The translations under genes and the position numbers were made by a program. From Xenopus tropicalis (Eukaryota; Chordata; Amphibia; Anura; Pipidae), in NCBI RefSeq assembly GCF_000004195.4, contig NC_030685.2:56475048-56539047 (forward strand): 64,000 nucleotides of DNA. Reading direction: 5' to 3'. The notes beneath the pieces are model-generated. The model searched no databases. It was not told where the DNA came from and was given only the letters and a program-made list of their open reading frames with translations. Positions 58,527-64,000 of the stretch are shown here, one piece after another (the stretch's first letter is position 1; the number at the start of each line of letters is the position of its first letter).

Positions 58527-60219
58527 CCTAAAGGTGGTCCCAGGTGGATCACAAGGCTTCAATGTCCATGGCAGTTTAATATTTTATGTGTTCTGCCAAT
58601 GCCGTGAGTGCTTTGCAACTGTTTTATTTATTTGTAGATGCCAGACTATAATGAGTTTAGAGGAAAGCACTGCAAGAAATATGTTAGAGCTGAATAAGTG
58701 ACTATATGACTGGGCACAAGGCAACTGCTTGCATTACCTTAAGCAAAAAAAAAAAAAACTGTATAACAGTTATATGAAAGTTAAACATTAATAGGGGACA
58801 GCAACAAATTTTATATTTTAGCTACAATATTCCACTAACAATGGAAATTAAAAAAACATTCTTATACTAGCAAATAAAAGCTTGGTCTTTAATAGTGCTC
58901 TAATACTTTTTCACATGCAAATATAATGTTAGTGCATTATCATTTTTATCGATTTTAAAACGAACTAGAATTTTTTTTTATGGTAACTACAAACTGAAGT
59001 GGGGTAATTATGGCTGACAAACTGATCTAATGCTACTCACGCAAAGGAAGAATGAGGAAAATGTGATGTGTAGTTAGTGTCGTTTAAAAGTCAGTAAGCC
59101 TGCATAATCACTTCCCATCCAAACATCATTAACAATAAAGCTTTATTTGCACAAGAAATGAAAAAAGTATAATTATATATATATATATATATCATTGTAC
59201 AAAAGCAACACTCCAGACCAGCCCGGAAGCAAACTAATTTGTGCAGTTTATAGTCACATGATGCATCTTGGCGCATGTCACAAGGAGAGCAATACCAGAA
59301 ATGTCTTATTAACAGCACTGGTCAAATGGTATAAAGCCCTACATGACCCAGCACAGTGTTAAAATGTAACTATTAATGCATTGTATATTTATCCAGCACT
59401 GAATATACAATACATATTAAGCATATGCTACTCCAATAGGAAGAACCCGCAAAAAGTTGTATTTCTACTGTCCAAAGTAGCTTATACCATATTCTGTGAG
59501 ATTATATTGTTGTAGATATATCTGGTGTAAATACATCCCACTGTTTAAAGACTAAAGCAAATTGAGGGCTCCTGCTTGGCACAGTTAGGAGTGCAGTGCA
59601 ATAAGCAGCTTTCAAGATGGCACTACACGCAACCCAAACATTATATATACATTTTTGCAGGGCATTATCTCTCTCATGATGGGTTTGCCATGCACTCAAG
59701 CAGCTGTTTATTTTTACCAAAAGCTCTGGAAATGTTACAGTTGCGTAAAGAAGCAAAAATAAAAGGGACTAAGGGGAAGCAGTGCTATTGCCTAAAAATA
59801 TTGAGGCATCAGAATCATGTAACAGACTGCAGATAGAATTAACTGGAACTAGTTAGTTCCAGAGTGCCATTCTGTTTCTAGAAAAGGGGGAGTTTTCTTT
59901 GTAGGGCTATCTACACTCTAGATAGCAGCCGCTTTGGACAGTTACAGAAATAAAGGCTTGTGATATTCAGGTACTGGATTCCTGACTAAAGACTGGAATT
60001 AAACTCATGCATATGGAATGTGCAAGGTTAGAAATAAGCACAAAAAAGAATGCAATTTGTTGGACATCCTCTTAACGCCATCCTATGCTACTTTCTAATG
60101 GCAAAAAGGCCATAAAAAAAGGCATAGCACCATTCATTCAATATTCCATTAACCCTTTCAGTCTCTGCTTTTGGCTTTAAACAAGGCAGTCACTGTTATT
60201 TGTCTTCCTTGCGATTTTT
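58524..60219. other. armc8 intron, no gene
   Basis: AT-rich sequence between the TA tract and the short-isoform stop codon. If the short isoform is made, the upper part is its 3' UTR. Confidence 0.5.
59707..59712 (-). other. Candidate polyadenylation signal for the short armc8 isoform
   Basis: TTTATT on the + strand reads AATAAA on the - strand, 508 bp past the read-through stop codon. It is relevant only if the short isoform is made. Confidence 0.25.
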
Positions 60220-60285
60220 TCAGGTGGGTGTCACACCCTGTCTGCTGGCGGACAGAACTGGAGGGCGCCCCTCTCCCAGACTCAC
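60220..60285 (-). CDS. armc8: armc8 alternative 3' end (intron read-through, short isoform tail)
   Basis: If the donor after DEDIRKK is not used, the frame continues as [11 protein letters not shown] and ends G-V-T-P-T before a TGA at 60220-60222, adding 21 residues. A shorter ARMC8 isoform (beta) of about 385 residues that lacks the C-terminal repeats is known in mammals. The position and length here agree with such an isoform, but conservation of the tail is from memory. A candidate AATAAA on the same strand is at 59707-59712. Confidence 0.5.
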   Translation of the reverse strand: MSLGEGRPPVLSASRQGVTPT

Positions 60286-60381
60286 CTTCTTCCGGATGTC
60301 TTCGTCATTGGCTCCCAAAGAGGCATAAAGCTTGAAAGCTGCCTGGCGGAGTTCATGGGCATGTTTTAAGTCATGGTCAAG
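60286..60381 (-). CDS. armc8: armc8 exon: [13 protein letters not shown] segment
   Basis: The 96-bp exon encodes 32 codons in phase 0, [20 protein letters not shown] through DEDIRKK. The acceptor is CACTTTAG| and the donor AAG|GTGAGT on the - strand. It is the most 5' armc8 exon in the window. The frame stays open past the donor for 21 codons, which would give a short isoform. Confidence 0.96.
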
Positions 60382-62867
60382 CTAAAGTGAGAAAAAACAA
60401 AGAGTTACAGAGATCTATTTATCCTCTATCCACTCTAAAGCAGAATCATATAGCTAAATCACAGATTTTTGCATTCATCTAGTTTTTAACTTCATCAAAT
60501 TTTGATTCTCTTATGGTACATGTTTCAAGGCTGCAAGAATGCAGATTCACATTCTGATGTGATATAAAGCAGAACTGTTATTCTGCTTCCCTGGAAACTG
60601 ATTCTTCATATAGAAAGGCTTGCACTCTTCAATCCCTTCAATCACCATGAAATGTCAGAAAGCACCAGGTAGCTGCCACTATGATCTCATTCGAACATGT
60701 CACAGCAAGAGTCACTGACCTGAAATATTAGACTCCTCCTACTAAGTACTTATGCCTCCACTAGAGATAAATGTAGTGTGTGCCAGCTACATCTGCTACA
60801 ACTGGACTCACGTGAAAGTGCACCTTATGAAAACAAGTCTCTGTTTTCCACTGAGAAATTACAGATTATATCTCCAAAAAACAATAAAGCTATTTATAAC
60901 CAGCTATAAGCAGCAGCTACTAATCTTCCAGTGTGACATAGACCTTAACCTCAGGGAAGTGAGCACAGGAAATACATTTCTCCTATTAATAAGCCTGCTG
61001 AAAATAATAAATTATTTTCATTAGCATATAAAAGCCATACAGCAAGGTAAACAATCATTCTAGACTATATCTGTGGATTTCCACAACTAGAATCCATAGA
61101 CCTTGCATCTTTTGTTGTGTTGCTCTGCCCATATCATAAATAGAAACAAATAATTTAAGATTGGCCTTAAAAGGAGACAAAAAGTAAAGGTTTAAAGTGC
61201 AACTGAAAATGTGTGTAGGACTTTGGACTAATTTAAACAGAGTACCAGAGCAGGATCTGCCAAAAGTAATCACTGTATACAGAATATAAAACATTACTAG
61301 GCGTGGTTCTTAAAACCAAAACATCTCTTAATAGAGATAAGCATCTACACGCACCTAAGAAAGAAGTAAATAAAACATTACGTCCTCACCTCTTCAGAAG
61401 TCAGGAGACAGCCATGTTGAATTTGCGAGACAGGATGGCTAATAGAGGGTGCAGTGCACTGAGATTCATCTCTAGTCCCTCTGGGCTCTGCCTCCTCTGG
61501 ATCAATGCAAGGCTGCCCTGTTTCTTGGTGCTAGAGTGTAGAACACCAGGGGAAAAAAGAGGGGAGGGAAAGGACAGGTTTGTGCTGACCACAAAAGGAG
61601 CAGAAACCCTGAGGAACTAGAGAGACTTATATGCAAACAGCCTCTTGGATATCACACACGGCAAAGAGAAAAGGGCTGCCCTGGGCTTTACAATCACAGC
61701 AGTACTGCAAGCAGCCAGATTTAGTGTTGTTTATTTTTAATGAAGAATAATGCCTGGCCATAACAGGCAAGATTCTGTTTTTCACAGTATGCTGTTTTTA
61801 TAATATGCAGCTTTCATTTACAAGCAAATGTATAGCTCACAGAACACATATGCACATACCTTGCAGCACTCCAGTCTGATGCTGTGAAAAGCTTTATTAG
61901 CTTGTATCAGATGTTACTCTAAAGATATATTTAATTCATGTACTTTACCCTTTTTGGGCCAAATGTTGTGCCACTCCAAACCCCCGTTCTAAGAGTCAGT
62001 GACACTCATATGCTCAATGTGCTTTGAGAAGCAGTCTGATGCTAAGCTTAGGGGTTATTGGAAATTATCAAGGAGAAAATGTGGCGTGCCTGTCATAGAA
62101 GCTGATGCTGCAATGCAAATTGCACTGGTTTCTGAGCTGCCATGTAATGAGAATCCTGATTAATTACTAATCAGCCTTCTTTGTGACTTTTCTTTATACA
62201 GTATATTGTGAGTCAGTGTGGAAACTCAGGTAACTGACAACAGATACAGAAGCAACTGGGGGCAATTTCAGGAGCACTGAACACTGCGCTGCTAACGGCC
62301 GTTAGCTACCCTACTTCTTTGAGAAGATTTAATTCTCCTCTAATGTCAAAATATGTTGCCAAAAAAACTGCCTTGTTCAACATTGGGCATAATCTAATCA
62401 AATTATACACAACTTCATACTTTGAGTAATGCAAGGTCTTTTTTTACCTTCTACGTGCCCACCCGTTGGGAGGTCTTCCTTGCTTGCACCCATTGCGTAC
62501 AGAATAATTAAATACAGCAGCTGTGCACTCTCAAGTAAAAGCATAAAAGTTGCAAGGCCCCAAGTATTTCTTAATGTGCACCAGAAGCCCATTCCCTCAT
62601 GGGGCCACTCAGAACAATTTAAATGAAGGGAGAATTTAATGTAACGCACTGCTGATGCAGCAGGAATGGGAAGTGTGCGCCAAATGAAGAAAGCTACAAG
62701 CATTCCATCTTTGCATCTGACATAGGCGCACAGTTCATACTGGACCAGTGGTATGTTCCTAATACCAGTATCCTAGGGACTTGTATTTCACCAAGCAGAA
62801 TCATACACAATGTTAAACAAATGCTCTTTTCTGTAGAAATAATTAGATTTATTGATATTCTGTGTTC
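60382..62867. other. Upstream armc8 intron, no gene
   Basis: No further armc8 exon was found on either strand. Frames at 61303-61620 and 62398-62703 are unrecognised and have no splice support. Confidence 0.55.
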
Positions 62868-62871
62868 TTAA

Positions 62872-63372
62872 AGGGGACCCGTCACCTTAAGAAATAATTT
62901 CAAATTGTTTTCTATTGTGTTTGTCAAGCAAAATAAACTTTACTTACACTATATAAATTATTTTAATCTTATTTTCTTCAGCCTTGGAATTCACAATTGC
63001 AGCAAGCAGGCCAGCACCATTTTGTGGACACTTATCAAAGCAGGCATTGCATCCTGCCAAAATCTTGTTTCTGTGCCAGTATGGGTGGGGACCTGATGCC
63101 CATGTCCATGCACTGATTACAAAATTACATGGTGCGGAGGGAGGGGGAATGTGAAGACAGCAGCAACATCTAAAAAGATGTTTCTTTCTGAATTGAAAGT
63201 GAAAGTAACTCTCTGCCTCACCTCTATGCCTAAGGCATAGAGGCGGGACAGGCAATATATGATTAACAGCTGGGATTTTTAAATGCTTTTATAATGGGTA
63301 TGGATGGGGTCATGAAAAAATCATTTTGGGTTTTTATTATAAAGCTTTTTATGTCTGGGTGACAGGTCCACT
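62872..63372. mobile_element. T2/Kolobok-type MITE, TTAA target duplication
   Basis: AGGGGACCCGTCACC at the left and GGTGACAGGTCCACT at the right are inverted, with TTAA at 62868-62871 and 63373-63376. The TTAAAGG start fits the T2 family. Confidence 0.85.
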
Positions 63373-63733
63373 TTAAACCTAACCTTTTTTTCCTGCTGCA
63401 ACACAAACATTCTTCATGTTTTGGACATATTTCACCTACCCTAGCTTGCTGCCTGAGTAAGCCATCTGCAATGGCGCTACTGTCAAAAAGCATGGTTGAG
63501 TTGTTTAAAGTAGGATAAAGTCTTAGGTCTAAGTAGAACACTAAAACTATTTATATCTCAAAGAAAGAACTATTCTGTGCAACAGAATTATTAGCATGAT
63601 ATGATCTACAGTTTCCCTTTAATAGGGAAAAACATGCATATACATGCATGTATACACAGAACTACATGCATATCACACACAGAACATGAATGGCTCTAGT
63701 TACAAAACGATACTATTAGAGTAAAACACTTAA

Positions 63734-63968
63734 GGGCATATTAATTATGCTGTGTAAAAAAATGTAGAGAAAATTCGCCACATATCGCCAGGCTTCGCCA
63801 TGCAAAAAACAGCTAAATTGATTAACGCATTTTTTCTTCCGGCAGAACTAACGTAAAATAAAGACGTAAAATCTGGCGTTCGGATGGTGATCTTCTCCAT
63901 TTATTTTACACAGCTTTTTATGCCGTTTTTTCGGCAAATTCGTCTTGCACAGCATAATAAATATGCCC
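63734..63968. mobile_element. MITE with GGGCATATTAATTATGCTG terminus
   Basis: GGGCATATTAATTATGCTGT at the left and ACAGCATAATAAATATGCCC at the right are inverted with few mismatches. The interior is CG-richer than its surroundings (TTCGCCACATATCGCC). Confidence 0.82.
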
Positions 63969-64000
63969 CATAGAATACCATTTTTTTACACAGATAAAAG

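Larger units (their letters stand above)
41482..60381 (-). other. armc8: Partial gene: armc8 (armadillo repeat containing 8), last eleven coding exons
   Basis: Eleven exons read on the - strand from 60381 down to 41482 join in frame through GT-AG introns and give 327 residues plus a stop. The order is [125 protein letters not shown] and ALQQYFA. This matches the C-terminal half of vertebrate ARMC8 nearly residue for residue (from memory). ARMC8 is the GID5-like scaffold of the CTLH E3 ligase, built of armadillo repeats, holding the GID4 substrate receptor; it is also linked to alpha-catenin turnover. The N-terminal half, the start codon and the promoter lie beyond 64000. Confidence 0.96.

Noticed and set aside
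61303..61620. 105-codon frame in the upstream armc8 intron
   Set aside because: No resemblance to ARMC8, and no splice sites placing it in frame with the exon at 60286.
1..64000. tRNA, rRNA or known microRNA genes
   Set aside because: None could be recognised by eye; the strong hairpins present are better explained as MITEs.

Overview
The window is vertebrate nuclear DNA, most likely from a Xenopus frog. This rests on GT-AG split genes with long introns, AT-rich introns, and a repeat set typical of Xenopus: T2/Kolobok-type MITEs flanked by TTAA, a CR1 LINE ending in 8-bp repeats, PIF/Harbinger MITEs flanked by TTA or TAA, hAT MITEs, decayed Tc1 elements, and foldback repeats carrying GAAAC boxes. 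No bacterial gene, operon or CRISPR array is present. All comparisons with human proteins are from memory; no search was run.

Two genes are supported, both partial and in convergent orientation. On the + strand, positions 537 to 31249 hold the last five coding exons of an ELK-type (KCNH3/4/8 group) voltage-gated potassium channel, closest by eye to KCNH8: the end of the cyclic-nucleotide-binding homology domain, an acidic and Ser/Pro-rich linker, a short coiled coil, and a C-terminal tail ending in T-N-V. On the - strand, positions 60381 down to 41482 hold the last eleven coding exons of armc8, a scaffold of the CTLH E3 ubiquitin ligase, in frame through every junction (327 residues plus stop). 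Reading through the 5'-most armc8 exon into its intron gives 21 more codons and a stop, which would encode a short isoform.

Region by region: 1-31249 is KCNH exons and introns, including an antisense CR1 copy with a long open reverse-transcriptase frame (2134-3845), a hAT MITE with a perfect 8-bp target duplication (5928-6213), a long foldback transposon (15777-16463), an L2-like tail, and a MITE nested in a Tc1 remnant (about 29100-30100). Positions 31250-41481 are the gap between the two 3' ends, with a solo LTR (34797-35324), a retroposon-like insertion containing a perfect 190-bp inverted repeat (36979-37715), and a T2 MITE (39273-39831). Positions 41482-60381 are armc8 exons and introns with several MITEs, a second Tc1 remnant and a 75-bp palindrome. 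Positions 60382-64000 are an upstream armc8 intron with two more MITEs.

The two genes have no evident functional link. The most striking unexplained structure is the family of inverted, GAAAC-box retroposon-like insertions: the perfect 190-bp foldback at 37075-37715, and a relative at 23455-23663 whose insertion site can be checked against an uninterrupted copy of the host MITE elsewhere in the window.
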